A stretch of DNA of 64,000 bases from contig CBDFLD010000022.1 in NCBI GenBank assembly GCA_965249005.1, positions 620,001-684,000 of the forward strand, written 5' to 3'. The position numbers were made by a program, and so were the translations under genes. Below the pieces are notes generated by a model, which saw only the letters and a program-made list of their open reading frames with translations, did not search any database and had not been told where the DNA came from. Numbering within the stretch: the stretch's first letter is position 1; each line of letters opens with the position of its first letter. This stretch comes from CBDFLD01 sp965249005. GTDB lineage: Bacteria; Acidobacteriota; UBA6911. Below, one piece after another: positions 46,221 through 55,065 of this stretch.

Positions 46221-47594
46221 CTAGATCGGCAAAACCACCACAAATCTCAGACCTCCCCCAGCCGGCTCCTCTGCCCGGATATCACCGTCGTGCTCCCGAA
46301 TCAACTGTCGCGAGGCGAACAGTTCCCAGTTTCCCGCAGCGACCCGTGGACCTTGCACCTCGAACGAGGGGTCGAACAAGTTCTCGGCAGGATCCAGGCT
46401 TTTCCGGTTCGTGCTCGTTTCAATCGCGATCTCGACGGCCGAATCGGTAGCCCGGGTCGTGACCACCACGCGCCCGTCGGGTCGCGCATGTCGGACGGCA
46501 TGTCGCAACAGGTGAGAGAGCGCACTGCCGATCTGCTGTGGGTGCAGCAAGAGCTCCGGTAGGGGTCGAAACTCGGTCGAGAGGGCGATTGGATCCTGTT
46601 CCTCTGCGCGGACCGTCGAGCTTACATCCTCGAGTAGCCCATTGAGATCGACCGGCAGCAGTTCGGGCCGGTCCAGGTTGCTGAGGCGCTGGATCCGCTG
46701 CACCGTCTCCTGAATTCGGCCGGTGGAGTCAAGCGCGACGCGGTGGAGGTCCGTTTCGGCTTCCGTCAATCCTCGGTGCTCCTCTTCCGGAGCAGAGGCT
46801 CTCTTGTTCGCAACCGAAGCCAATGTGGTCATCGCGCTTCGCAGGGCGCCCACAGGAGTGTTCAGTTCATGACTGAGCGCAGCGGTGAGCCGTCCCATCG
46901 AGGCCGCACTCTCGGCACGAAAGAGCCGGGACTGCGCCTCGAGGGTTTGCTGCTGCGAGCGGTACGTGGCGGCAAGCCGTTGGTAGTTCACGGCGCTCAA
47001 TCCCGTACAGAGCGCGGTTGCCAGGGGGAGAATATGCAGCGCGTGGTTTTCTTCGAACGCCCGGGCTGCCGTTGCCCAGTCCGATATCCACGCGGCACAT
47101 GCCAGGTACAACACCCACATGGACGTACCGAAGGCGAACATCTGCATCGGTCGCAGCGGGACCACGGCGACACCGACCAACTGAACGAACAGAAGGCCGA
47201 GCCCGGTTTCCACCGCCGCCTGGCCAAAGATGGCGTCGGGAGACGAAAGAAGGGGGAAAAAGACCAGGATCGCGACCGCTCCGAGACCCGACAGGCTTGC
47301 TGTCAGTCGCGGGAACTTCGAGGCACAGGCGGTTTTCGCGGTTGCGATGGTGATCAGGCCGAGTGCGAAGAAAGAGGCGATCGACCACAGGCGGATCTGC
47401 ACATCTTCGGGAGAGGGTGGCCGGTCCTCGTGGGCGATAAATATGCCGATCGGCGCGGCCAGAATCGGGAAGCCAATTTCGACCGTGCCCAGGATATAGA
47501 GGGAGCGTTTGGCGAGACGTGTGATCTCCTGGCGGAACCCTTCGTCTCGCTCGGGCGCTCGGGGCAGCAGGAATTCAGAAACGTCAGATAACAT
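46221..47594 (-). CDS. Membrane sensor histidine kinase
   Basis: A 457-residue protein. Six hydrophobic segments in the first 200 residues form a membrane sensor. A short coiled-coil-like linker (RSQQQTLEAQSRLFRAESAAS) leads to the HisKA domain with SHELNTPVGALRS (phospho-acceptor His about 242). An ATPase domain follows: the N-box is weak (LSHLLRHAVRHA), GNWELFASRQLIREHDGDI is the last glycine-poor lid region, and GGGLRFVVVLPI closes the domain. Its start overlaps the end of the upstream membrane protein gene by 11 bases. No response regulator is next to it. Signal unknown. Confidence 0.85.
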   Translation of the reverse strand: MLSDVSEFLLPRAPERDEGFRQEITRLAKRSLYILGTVEIGFPILAAPIGIFIAHEDRPPSPEDVQIRLWSIASFFALGLITIATAKTACASKFPRLTASLSGLGAVAILVFFPLLSSPDAIFGQAAVETGLGLLFVQLVGVAVVPLRPMQMFAFGTSMWVLYLACAAWISDWATAARAFEENHALHILPLATALCTGLSAVNYQRLAATYRSQQQTLEAQSRLFRAESAASMGRLTAALSHELNTPVGALRSAMTTLASVANKRASAPEEEHRGLTEAETDLHRVALDSTGRIQETVQRIQRLSNLDRPELLPVDLNGLLEDVSSTVRAEEQDPIALSTEFRPLPELLLHPQQIGSALSHLLRHAVRHARPDGRVVVTTRATDSAVEIAIETSTNRKSLDPAENLFDPSFEVQGPRVAAGNWELFASRQLIREHDGDIRAEEPAGGGLRFVVVLPI

Positions 47595-48399
47595 TACTCA
47601 TCCCTGGTTTCCTCGAGGCTCCCGACAGCCGCAGCCATCCCAGTGCATAGGGAATGATGAAGTAGTGGATCTTCGCGCCTGCGACCTCGAAAAGGTGCGA
47701 GTAGAGCATAAAGACATACTGTTTCGCTCCGGTCGCGGCGGAGAACTCCCCCGTGGAAGAGCGCTCGGCAATGTAGCGCGCACCGAGCAGATGCATCGGC
47801 TCGAAGGTAAGCAGGACGTAGATCATGCACCCTGCGAAGTAAACACCAAGGTAGTGAAAACTGTTTCCACCCTTCAGCCAGACGATCGACAGCATCAAGA
47901 TCGTCTGGAAAACGAGGATCACCGGGGCACCGTCGGAAAACATCGGTCGTGGCGAGGTAATCGCTTCACCGCGAGCGAGCCACCCGACCAAAACGGCAGC
48001 AACAACAATGAGACCGCACATCCAGACGTAGCCCACGATGCGCTGGCGCCGTTGATCGGGCCGATGGAACAGATCGAGCCACCAGTAACTCATCACGCAC
48101 AGCAATCCGCCTTCGGCCACCCCCTGAAACACACACGCGGCGATTCCGTCGAGGCGAAGGCCGAAGACCGACAGCGAATAGCCTTCTCCCCGCAGACGCA
48201 GCAGGAGCAAGCTGTATTCCATCAACCCTTGCAGGATCACGCCGCAGACGAACATGAGCCCGAAACTGCGATCTTGCTTCCGGAGCGCGAAATAAACGGA
48301 GAAGGCGATGGCCGCCAGCGCCAAGACCAGACGCGTCTCGTAGTAGCCTGCATGATCAAACGTCCGAACCATGTAGCTGGTTGCCAAGTAGCTTGCCAT
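47584..48399 (-). CDS. Multi-pass membrane protein, partner of the histidine kinase
   Basis: A 271-residue protein with about seven hydrophobic helices (for example TRLVLALAAIAFSVYFAL, FGLMFVCGVILQGLMEY, YVWMCGLIVVAAVLVGWLA). No enzyme motif and no family that I recognise. The end overlaps the kinase start by 11 bases, so the two are translated together. The shared topology and operon suggest a sensor partner or transported signal, by inference. GGAGTG precedes the ATG. Confidence 0.7.
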   Translation of the reverse strand: MASYLATSYMVRTFDHAGYYETRLVLALAAIAFSVYFALRKQDRSFGLMFVCGVILQGLMEYSLLLLRLRGEGYSLSVFGLRLDGIAACVFQGVAEGGLLCVMSYWWLDLFHRPDQRRQRIVGYVWMCGLIVVAAVLVGWLARGEAITSPRPMFSDGAPVILVFQTILMLSIVWLKGGNSFHYLGVYFAGCMIYVLLTFEPMHLLGARYIAERSSTGEFSAATGAKQYVFMLYSHLFEVAGAKIHYFIIPYALGWLRLSGASRKPGMSNVI

Positions 48400-48443
48400 C
48401 GGTCACTCCAGCCGCTTTCCGCATGTCACTCGACGACGTGTAG

Positions 48444-49868
48444 CTAGTTCGCGTCTCCGATCGTCTCGAGTTTTTCGTCGCTCAGATAGCCCCATCGGTT
48501 CACCCAAATCCCATGCTTGCTCGCGCGAAGGCCTATCCTCAGACGCTTTCGGAAGTCGGATACGGGGCCATATCCGTGAACCAGCGCGTAGACCGGAGTG
48601 TCGCCGGCATCGGCTTGCGCTTGTTCGATCTTGCGAGCTTGCGCCCTGGCTCCGACCGGGTGCGCAACCTCCGGACCAGGATATCGATACAGATCGAGCC
48701 GAAAATCGTCGCGGTTCGTGCCCACCTCGTCGGAAATGTCGAGCCACGAGACCAACGCCCGCACCAGCGACGATTCCGGCAACCCCGGATTGGCCGTCAA
48801 GATTTGATCGGCGTAGAAGCGCAATATCATGGGCCAGTGCATGGTGTAGAGCTTGACGCTGATGGCCGTGCTGTGGCGGGCCGCAAGACGATAGTCCATC
48901 CCGGAAACGATCGTCCACGGGGGAGGGAATGCGTTGGGTAGCATCTCCATGGTCGAGGCTCCCGCTTCGTTCATGGTCCTTCGGAAGCCTCCCAGCAGCT
49001 CGTCCACCAGCGCGGCCTTGAAACGGATCCATTCGAGAATCGCAGGATAGTTCGATACCCAGCGTAGCAATGCGTATCGTCCTCCGTCGGGCTCGGACCA
49101 GGGATCCAGGTCCCGCTCGCTCAGCCCGCCATGGAGCTTCCTGTAGAGCGCCAGCGCATCGCGTCGCATGGCGCCAAAGTCGAAACCGAGACGTTGCGCC
49201 GCTGCGCGCGCCGGATCGCCAAAGTCCAGGAAGACGGAATCGAGGAAGTAGGGTGGGTACTCGGGCCAGTCGAAGCGCAGGCCATCCAGTTCCGGGTAGT
49301 GCTGGCAAAGGTCGCGGATGAGCGCATGCCCATAGTCCCGGATATGTGCACTTGCAAGACTGCCGTTCTTGGCCAGGCGGCGTGGGGGGATCCGGCCGTC
49401 GGGCAGCCGAGGACGATCGGCGTCCACGGGACCACCAAACTGAACCCGGTAGCCTGGCGGAATGGCCGCCTGTACCTGTATGTAGACCTTCAGGTGCCGG
49501 GCGTGTGCCGCCTGGATGAAACGGTTGATAAGTGGACCGTGCCTGCGGGTGAGCTCGGTCGCCGCGGGGGGTTGATACCGCAAACCGAGGTAGAGCTTCC
49601 GGTCGGGAACAAAACTGGGAGCCGTCCGCACCCACAGTTCGCGCTTCCCGAAAAGCGGGCGATCCAGGAGGCGAACCGCGCCGGCGCCGGCATCGGCAGG
49701 CGGCTCTCGATTTCCGGTCGCCTCGTCCGCTTCTTCCATGAGATAAGGGGAGATGGCCACAGCCGTCGCCCCAGCCGTGTGCACGAGCTTGTCTAGGACG
49801 CCGTCTATCGTCTCGCTTTGAATGTACTCCGGTAGAACGGTTATGCCGAGGAATCGATCGCTCCGCAT
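48444..49868 (-). CDS. Putative TIM-barrel glycoside hydrolase-like protein
   Basis: A 474-residue cytoplasmic protein with a strong ribosome site (GAGGGAGGGGG) directly before ATG 49868. Alternating beta-alpha pattern: GVLDKLVHTAGATAVAISPY, HLKVYIQVQAAIPPGY, ELDGLRFDWPEYPPYFLDSV (Asp and Glu at the end of a strand, as in retaining glycosidase-like barrels), STMEMLPNAFPPPW and YALVHGYGPVSDF. I do not recognise a named family. The catalytic role of the FDWPEYPPY acids is a guess. The gene starts 9 bases after the LssY-hydrolase fusion gene, so they form an operon. A 492-residue frame over the same stretch is a shadow. Confidence 0.65.
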   Translation of the reverse strand: MRSDRFLGITVLPEYIQSETIDGVLDKLVHTAGATAVAISPYLMEEADEATGNREPPADAGAGAVRLLDRPLFGKRELWVRTAPSFVPDRKLYLGLRYQPPAATELTRRHGPLINRFIQAAHARHLKVYIQVQAAIPPGYRVQFGGPVDADRPRLPDGRIPPRRLAKNGSLASAHIRDYGHALIRDLCQHYPELDGLRFDWPEYPPYFLDSVFLDFGDPARAAAQRLGFDFGAMRRDALALYRKLHGGLSERDLDPWSEPDGGRYALLRWVSNYPAILEWIRFKAALVDELLGGFRRTMNEAGASTMEMLPNAFPPPWTIVSGMDYRLAARHSTAISVKLYTMHWPMILRFYADQILTANPGLPESSLVRALVSWLDISDEVGTNRDDFRLDLYRYPGPEVAHPVGARAQARKIEQAQADAGDTPVYALVHGYGPVSDFRKRLRIGLRASKHGIWVNRWGYLSDEKLETIGDAN

Positions 49869-49877
49869 CCCCCTCCC

Positions 49878-51971
49878 TCACTCGTCGGGTTCGTTTTCCA
49901 GGTCTCTGGTCACGAAACGGACGATCGCTTCCAGTAGGGCTGTCCGAGGATAGTGGTTCTTGTCGGCGCCGGAGCGAGCCATTTCCTTGGAGTTCTCAAA
50001 CGGAATTCCGATAGCGAAATGGTCGGCAATCCCGGCCCCGAGGTATTTGGCTCCCGGAACGATGGCATCACTCTTGGTGGGTTGCCCATCATGTTTCGAG
50101 GAGTAGGCAGAAAGGATCTTCCAGGTTTGCTGCAGCATCTTTGACGTGTTGGTCAGATCCGAGATCGCAGCAATCGAGTAGGTGGGAACCATTGGATCCG
50201 GATAACGGGCGAGGAACGCTCGTCTCGTGATCTGGCTCAGACTCTTGAACCCCTCTGAAAGGTCTCCCTTGCAATCCGGAAGTCCGTACTTGCGCATCCA
50301 GCGATCGGCTTGTCCAGGAATCGCGTCCGCGATGGGAGATCCTCCCGACGCGCCTGCAACGGTGACAAAGGCGGCTATACGGGAAGCAATCCCAGGTTCG
50401 CGGGCAAAGGCAACCTGCAGATCGGGCGCGCCTTTGCTGTAACCGAGTACAATGTACCGTCTTTGGTCTTCCTGCGACTGCTCATAGATGTAATCGATGA
50501 TGCGATCGGCGTTGTCTTCACAGCTGTCGTTGGGTAGCGGAAGCGAGTCGACGGTCAATCCATACTGTTTTCGGAGATACTCCTGCCCCTCTCGGTAAGC
50601 CGGCGCTCCGGGAAAACACGTATTCATCAAACCAGGGACGATCAGCAAACGATACTCGTTCGAGACCGGACCGAGTGACACGCGTGAGTGTGCGCTTGTT
50701 TCCAGATACTCCGAGCAGTCGCCCCACGAACCCCTGTCAGGATTCTTGTCCCGCAGCACGGAACAGAACATATTGGCAAAAGCTTCGCTTTGATCCTGTT
50801 GATCCGGATTGAGCACGACGATCAGGGTTCGGCCGTCGGAGTGGTAGGATGCTCCGTGAGCCGTCTTGGCCTCGGTGACAGGATTCGCCGCCGTCATGTA
50901 GTCGAGTTTGGCAACCTCGCCAGTTTCCTCGAGGGACTTCCCGATAAAATCACGTTCCTTGTCCGTCGCCGGATCGATCTTGTGCGTGATCTTCCCTGTC
51001 CGCTTGTCCTTCTCGAAACCGATGTCGTCCGTGCCGGCTCCGACCCACAGGGTTTCGCCATCGACCGAGAAAGGCGCCTTCCAGATCCGGAAGTGATGTC
51101 GGGCGGCCACGACCATCAATGGATCGCCCAGCGCGTAGCCGAAGTCCTGTGGACGGTCAAACATCATCAGCTCGCTCATCGGAAGTTGCGTGTAGGACTG
51201 ACGGGAAAGTGTGGCCAGAAGACCCTGAAAAAAGGCATCCTTGACCGAACGGTTGACCACTACCCAGCCCCCCGCCGCCAGTGCCTCCTTGACCTGCACT
51301 TCGGAACCGAGTATCAGAAAATTAACCCTGTCCCCGAGCGTACCGTCCACATCGACCACTCGCCTGGGGAGCTCATCCAGCATGCGCTGTGTCAGTTGGG
51401 GAAGTCTCGACTCGTCGACTGCAACCGGGGGGGCCATGTCGCGGACGATCTCGACCTGAACCTGAAAGCTGCCTTCCGGCGTGTCGCTGTCCCGCTGGTT
51501 GATCCCAAGGTAGAGGCGTCCGTCGGAACGAACCTTACTCGAACGTTCGGGACCGACAAAAAAGGGACGTGCGCCGCTCGATTCTCCAATCCGTCCGATG
51601 AAGGCGCCGCGACCGAAGTCGTTCAGCGGGAAGTTGCGAAGGAGATCGCGCCAGCCCCGTTTCAGGCCCTCGGGGCCGCTTTCCTTCTGACCCGGATACC
51701 GAAGCGTGCCGCTAGCCTTGATACTCAGTCGGTCGCCTCGTTGAAGGTCGATCTCGGTATCATGCCAGATTCGACTTCCCGAAACTACGAACTCCCTCGC
51801 TTGTTCGGCATCATCGGTCGAGTCGGTTGGTCTGGTGGGAGCACGGATCTGGCCCGTCGAGTCGGTCGGTCTGGTGGGAGCACGGATTTGGCCCATTGCG
51901 CCCACGACAAGCAGGAACAAGGGCATCGACAGCAAGGTCACGCTGATGGTTCGGAACTGAGATTGAAACAT
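49878..51971 (-). CDS. LecA-like, LssY C-terminal and alpha/beta hydrolase fusion protein, secreted
   Basis: A 697-residue protein with a signal peptide (VTLLSMPLFLLVVGAMG). A 13-residue unit, GQIRAPTRPTDST, follows twice in tandem. Residues about 60-180 resemble the LecA/PA-IL sugar-binding fold (SGSRIWHDTEIDLQRGDRLS, GAFIGRIGESSGARPFFVG, GRLYLGINQRDSDTPEGSF). Next is an LssY C-terminal domain (FLILGSEVQVKEALAAGGWV, TQLPMSELMMFDRPQDFGYA, WVGAGTDDIGFE, HKIDPATDKERDFI). The end is an alpha/beta hydrolase (YIVLGYSKGAPDLQVAF, nucleophile Ser about residue 510; VTVAGASGGSPIA; ADHFAIGIPF with a likely catalytic His). Start 51971 chosen for signal peptide position. The domain order is unusual. Confidence 0.75.
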   Translation of the reverse strand: MFQSQFRTISVTLLSMPLFLLVVGAMGQIRAPTRPTDSTGQIRAPTRPTDSTDDAEQAREFVVSGSRIWHDTEIDLQRGDRLSIKASGTLRYPGQKESGPEGLKRGWRDLLRNFPLNDFGRGAFIGRIGESSGARPFFVGPERSSKVRSDGRLYLGINQRDSDTPEGSFQVQVEIVRDMAPPVAVDESRLPQLTQRMLDELPRRVVDVDGTLGDRVNFLILGSEVQVKEALAAGGWVVVNRSVKDAFFQGLLATLSRQSYTQLPMSELMMFDRPQDFGYALGDPLMVVAARHHFRIWKAPFSVDGETLWVGAGTDDIGFEKDKRTGKITHKIDPATDKERDFIGKSLEETGEVAKLDYMTAANPVTEAKTAHGASYHSDGRTLIVVLNPDQQDQSEAFANMFCSVLRDKNPDRGSWGDCSEYLETSAHSRVSLGPVSNEYRLLIVPGLMNTCFPGAPAYREGQEYLRKQYGLTVDSLPLPNDSCEDNADRIIDYIYEQSQEDQRRYIVLGYSKGAPDLQVAFAREPGIASRIAAFVTVAGASGGSPIADAIPGQADRWMRKYGLPDCKGDLSEGFKSLSQITRRAFLARYPDPMVPTYSIAAISDLTNTSKMLQQTWKILSAYSSKHDGQPTKSDAIVPGAKYLGAGIADHFAIGIPFENSKEMARSGADKNHYPRTALLEAIVRFVTRDLENEPDE
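51817..51894 (-). repeat. 39-bp in-frame tandem duplication
   Basis: Positions 51817-51855 and 51856-51894 differ at two bases and encode the same 13 residues (GQIRAPTRPTDST). They lengthen the linker between the signal peptide and the LecA-like domain without shifting the frame. Confidence 0.95.
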
Positions 51972-52136
51972 TTCTTTCGGCCTTGTGGTGGACTTTAATA
52001 GCATAACAACAAATCGGACCGGCTCAAGTGAGATTCCGACCCTTTTGTCTGCATCGTAGTGCACTCGCATACTAGAGATGGGGAAACCAGGGCCCGGTTT
52101 CACGGCAAATCGACCAACCCATGCTCGTCGCTGGAA

Positions 52137-52895
52137 TCAGTGAAAACCGGCCAGCCAGCCGCGCCGGGTAAACTCGGACAGGTGAGACGGAATGTCGAGT
52201 TCCGCCAGCGACTCGCAGATCCGGCCCACGGTTTGTTGCTCACGGATCGCACTCAACAGGGCCCAGTGCTGTGAGGACAGGTCCACAACCTCGACCTCCT
52301 CGGCCGGGCGCCAGATCATCAAGCGCGCGCATCCGGAAGCCAGATCGACCCGGGAATCCCCTGGATATTCCGGCTGATTGACCCGCCAGATCTTCTGGAT
52401 CGGATAGTCCGAGCCCAGAAGGGTGCAATTCGCCGGAAGCTCGAAGACGATGTCCTCCTCTCCCGCGGCGCTCCGGGCGGCAAGAGCCGCGACGTCCAGC
52501 GTGCCCACGTTCGGACCGTTGAAGGCGCTGTGCCAGGCCCATTCGAGTCGAGCCTCATCAGCGAGATAAGCAAGACCGCGGGCTGGTTCGAACCCAGAGA
52601 TGAATTCCGCCAGGGCGGCACCGTAGTCGCCGAGATCGGGTGAGACCGAATGCGTTCGGCGCACAAACCGTGCTGCCATTGCGTCGAAGAACTGCGGTCC
52701 GACCAGCCGGCGACACACCGGGTAAATTTCGCCAAGGGCACAGATCAGCGCCGCAGATGCTCCGTCTCTATACACCGAAAAGCGCTCCTCAGCCGGGAAA
52801 CCTTCCGTCGAGACAATCTGCTGCATGAGACTCCGGCGCTCACCACTCCCTCTCAGGGCGCTGGCGAATCCGGCTTGCAGTTGCTCGAGCGTCAT
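52137..52895 (-). CDS. bufC: DUF2063 putative DNA-binding-domain protein, bufferin partner BufC
   Basis: A 252-residue protein. ATG 52895 overlaps the stop of the upstream MNIO gene (ATGA), so translation is coupled. The N-terminal part (LQAGFASALRGSG, FSVYRDGASAALICALGEIY, FFDAMAARFVRRTHSVSPDL) is the DUF2063 domain. The C-terminal part has a winged-helix-like pattern (HWALLSAIREQQTVGRICES, HLSEFTRRGWLAGF). In known bufferin and methanobactin systems the equivalent protein works with the MNIO enzyme, probably by delivering the precursor peptide. The longer frame to 53021 is read through the MNIO gene and was rejected. Confidence 0.88.
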   Translation of the reverse strand: MTLEQLQAGFASALRGSGERRSLMQQIVSTEGFPAEERFSVYRDGASAALICALGEIYPVCRRLVGPQFFDAMAARFVRRTHSVSPDLGDYGAALAEFISGFEPARGLAYLADEARLEWAWHSAFNGPNVGTLDVAALAARSAAGEEDIVFELPANCTLLGSDYPIQKIWRVNQPEYPGDSRVDLASGCARLMIWRPAEEVEVVDLSSQHWALLSAIREQQTVGRICESLAELDIPSHLSEFTRRGWLAGFH

Positions 52896-53788
52896 TGGTC
52901 TCGATTCCAATCTCTTCCGGCTCCCTGGTCCGGCGTCGGGCGCTCCGCCGTGTGCCCAATAGACGCAGCCGTCCGGGCCTCGCCGAGCAAATCTTGAAAC
53001 TCGGGGATTTCCACATCCCACTCGATTGAAGTTGGAACCGGACCGAAGCGCTGCACCGCACGTTCGTAAAGGCTCCAGACCGCCTCGGAAACTTGCGCGC
53101 CGTGGTTGTCCAGCAGGTGCGTCCCGCAGTCCTGGAATCCAGCCAGATGAAACTGGACCACCCGGGACGGAGTAATTCCGCGAAGATAGTCGTCAGGATC
53201 GAACCTGTGATTCCTCGAACTCACATATATGTTATTGATGTCGAGCAGAATGTTGCAATCCGCGTCCGAGGCAACACCTTCGAGGAATTCCCATTCGGTG
53301 AGCCCGGAGCCACGGTAGCTCAGGTAACTGGACACATTCTCGATCGCTAGCCGCCGGCCCAGGAAATCCTGAGCTTGCTCGATTCGACGTGCAACGTGGG
53401 AAAGGGCCTCCTCCGTATACGGCAACGGCAGCAGCTCATGAAAGTATTGCCCACCGAAAGAGGTCCAGCACAGATGATCGGACACGATCGCTGGGTTGAT
53501 CCTTCTTGAAAGCTGCAGCAGCTTTGACAAGTAGGGTTTGCTCAACGGATCGACTGAGCCGAGCGATAGGCCCACACTATGCATTGCGATCGGGTACCGC
53601 TCGGCGATGAGATCCAGCTTGCCAAGCACGGGCCCGCCCGACACCATGTAGTTGTCACTCTGAATCTCGAACCATGGCACCTCGGGCCACTGAGTCAGAA
53701 TGTGCGGATAATGACAGGCGCGAAGGCCGACTCCGACTCCTCGGATTTCAGGAACCGGCCCTCGTGCAGGGATCGTCTTTGCCGTCAA
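52892..53788 (-). CDS. bufB: DUF692 multinuclear non-haem iron oxidase (MNIO), bufferin-type BufB
   Basis: A 298-residue TIM-barrel enzyme. TTG 53788 is chosen because GAAGG lies seven bases upstream; TTG 53812, overlapping the precursor stop, is possible. The iron-ligand motifs are in order: GVGVGLRACHYPHIL (His), FEIQSDNYM (Glu), MHSVGLSLGS (His), SDHLCWTS (Asp, His), IENVSSYL (Glu, Asn), LLDINNIYVS (Asp, Asn), FHLAGFQD (His) and IEWDVEIPEF (Glu). Known: MNIOs such as MbnB and BufB oxidise Cys in precursor peptides, giving oxazolone/thioamide or thiooxazole groups. Here the substrate is almost certainly the DUF2282 peptide encoded 20 bases upstream. Confidence 0.93.
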   Translation of the reverse strand: MTAKTIPARGPVPEIRGVGVGLRACHYPHILTQWPEVPWFEIQSDNYMVSGGPVLGKLDLIAERYPIAMHSVGLSLGSVDPLSKPYLSKLLQLSRRINPAIVSDHLCWTSFGGQYFHELLPLPYTEEALSHVARRIEQAQDFLGRRLAIENVSSYLSYRGSGLTEWEFLEGVASDADCNILLDINNIYVSSRNHRFDPDDYLRGITPSRVVQFHLAGFQDCGTHLLDNHGAQVSEAVWSLYERAVQRFGPVPTSIEWDVEIPEFQDLLGEARTAASIGHTAERPTPDQGAGRDWNRDQ

Positions 53789-53808
53789 TTCTTCGCCTTC
53801 TATGTCGC

Positions 53809-54072
53809 TCAACTCCCCTTGAGCGTTCCATTGACGATCTTCACACAAGTGCCCGCCGGCAGGTAGATCCACTCCTGCGGATCCCCGTCTTTTTTGGCTT
53901 GAGCCGCACAGGGATGACTCTTGGTATGGCAATCGTTTTTCCCTACTTTGGCGATCCCGTAGCACTTCTCCTTCTCCTCAGGCTTCGGGCTCATACCCCC
54001 TCCGGCCGCGGCGCTGAGTCCGACGGCCACCACACTGGCGAGAGCCGCCTTCGCGACGTTGCTTGTCTTCAT
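53809..54072 (-). CDS. bufA: DUF2282 precursor peptide, bufferin-type BufA1
   Basis: An 87-residue peptide. ATG 54072 has AGGAG at a good distance; the frame to 54105 has none. A signal peptide (KAALASVVAVGLSAAAGG) is followed by a core with four Cys at 37, 48, 55 and 76: EKCYGIAKVGKNDCHTKSHP continuing CAAQAKKDGDP and LPAGTCVKI. This is the DUF2282 pattern. In characterised bufferins such peptides are exported, modified on Cys by the MNIO enzyme, and bind copper. The final GTC motif is kept. It is the first gene of a three-gene operon in the usual order A, B, C; a DoxX-type fourth gene is absent. Confidence 0.9.
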   Translation of the reverse strand: MKTSNVAKAALASVVAVGLSAAAGGGMSPKPEEKEKCYGIAKVGKNDCHTKSHPCAAQAKKDGDPQEWIYLPAGTCVKIVNGTLKGS

Positions 54073-54129
54073 ATATTCTCCTGTTCTTCTTGAAAAGTGT
54101 GCCACTCAAATAGTCGTTGAATCTGAAAC

Positions 54130-54158
54130 AAGATACGGGTTCCCTCGCGGCATTTCAA
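54130..54158 (-). promoter_or_regulatory. Candidate promoter of the bufferin operon
   Basis: On the minus strand TTGAAA (54158-54153), a 17-base spacer and TATCTT (54135-54130). It lies about 60 bases before the bufA ATG. Five and four consensus matches. No copper-regulator operator was recognised. Confidence 0.45.
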
Positions 54159-54232
54159 CCGATGGAATAACCCTGGCACATCGGATCCTTACTCTGATAT
54201 ATTCCCGCCAGTTCAACGGCCTTGTCTAGACC

Positions 54233-54970
54233 ATGTATTCCCACGAGACATCGTACCGGGGCGCAAACCTCAACGCCTTTCTACACCGCCGCCGCTTGAA
54301 GACGGCGCTGTCGCTCATTGCGACGAGTACAACCGCGCCGACGGGCACGCTCGCTGACTTTGGCTGTTCCGATGGCTTCGTCATTTCTCAGATACAGAAA
54401 CACAATCGCCCAGGCGTCGAATGGGAGTATTTCGGATTCGAGGTCGAGCCCGGCCTGCTCGATTCGGCGCGGAAAAGAGATTTGCCCGATACGGAATTTC
54501 ATCGATTTGATCTGAACGAGGAAAGTCACCTGCTGCAGCGGGAGTTCGACGTCGTCACGTGTTTCGAGACCATGGAGCATATCGGGAACTGCCGGAACGC
54601 GCTGATCAATCTCTATCGAGCGTGCAAGGTCGATGGAAGCATTCTCATCTCGATACCCAACGAGAGCAACTTTCCGGGACTGTTCAAGTATCTCGCCAGA
54701 AAAATTCTGCGGCGAAACGCCTACGGGAAGTTTTTCGATCGCCAGAGCGAGCTCGTCTACGTCTGGAGTTTGTTGACGAACAAGTCCATCCAGTCGTTTC
54801 GTCCCTCGACCGTACCCTACTGGGGATACCATCTGGGATTTGACTGGAAGGCATTCGATCGTCACGTCCAGCACGAGTTGATCGAGGGAAGGCATTGCGA
54901 GCTGGTGCTGAAGCAACCCACGTTGTTTCGGTTCGGTTTTTTTTACGTGCTGAAGAAGAAGCAATTATGA
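54233..54970 (+). CDS. Class I SAM-dependent methyltransferase
   Basis: A 245-residue protein with the SAM-binding core: motif I GTLADFGCSDGFVISQI, the acidic end of strand two in YFGFEVEPGLLDSA, DLNEESHLLQ, and FDVVTCFETMEHIGN (motif IV with the usual E-H pair). ILISIPNESNFPGLFKYLAR follows, as in ubiquinone- and lipid- or sugar-modifying methyltransferases. A C-terminal cap of about 70 residues ends RFGFFYVLKKKQL. The acceptor is unknown. It is divergent from the bufferin operon. Confidence 0.85.
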   Translation: MYSHETSYRGANLNAFLHRRRLKTALSLIATSTTAPTGTLADFGCSDGFVISQIQKHNRPGVEWEYFGFEVEPGLLDSARKRDLPDTEFHRFDLNEESHLLQREFDVVTCFETMEHIGNCRNALINLYRACKVDGSILISIPNESNFPGLFKYLARKILRRNAYGKFFDRQSELVYVWSLLTNKSIQSFRPSTVPYWGYHLGFDWKAFDRHVQHELIEGRHCELVLKQPTLFRFGFFYVLKKKQL

Positions 54971-55065
54971 GCTTTCAGCTTCAGCTTTTTTTCTGGGGTC
55001 ACGGGGCGTGTCGGGGGTTGCCAATTGTGCTTGACGTTAAAAGGAGAAGATGGAAATGTTCACAC

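Noticed and set aside
48403..49881. 492-residue frame on the minus strand
   Set aside because: Arg/Ser/Gly-rich shadow of the 474-residue protein at 48444-49868, which has a better ribosome site and a normal amino-acid pattern.
50688..51998. 436-residue frame on the plus strand
   Set aside because: Antisense to the LssY/hydrolase fusion gene; no family motif and no ribosome site.
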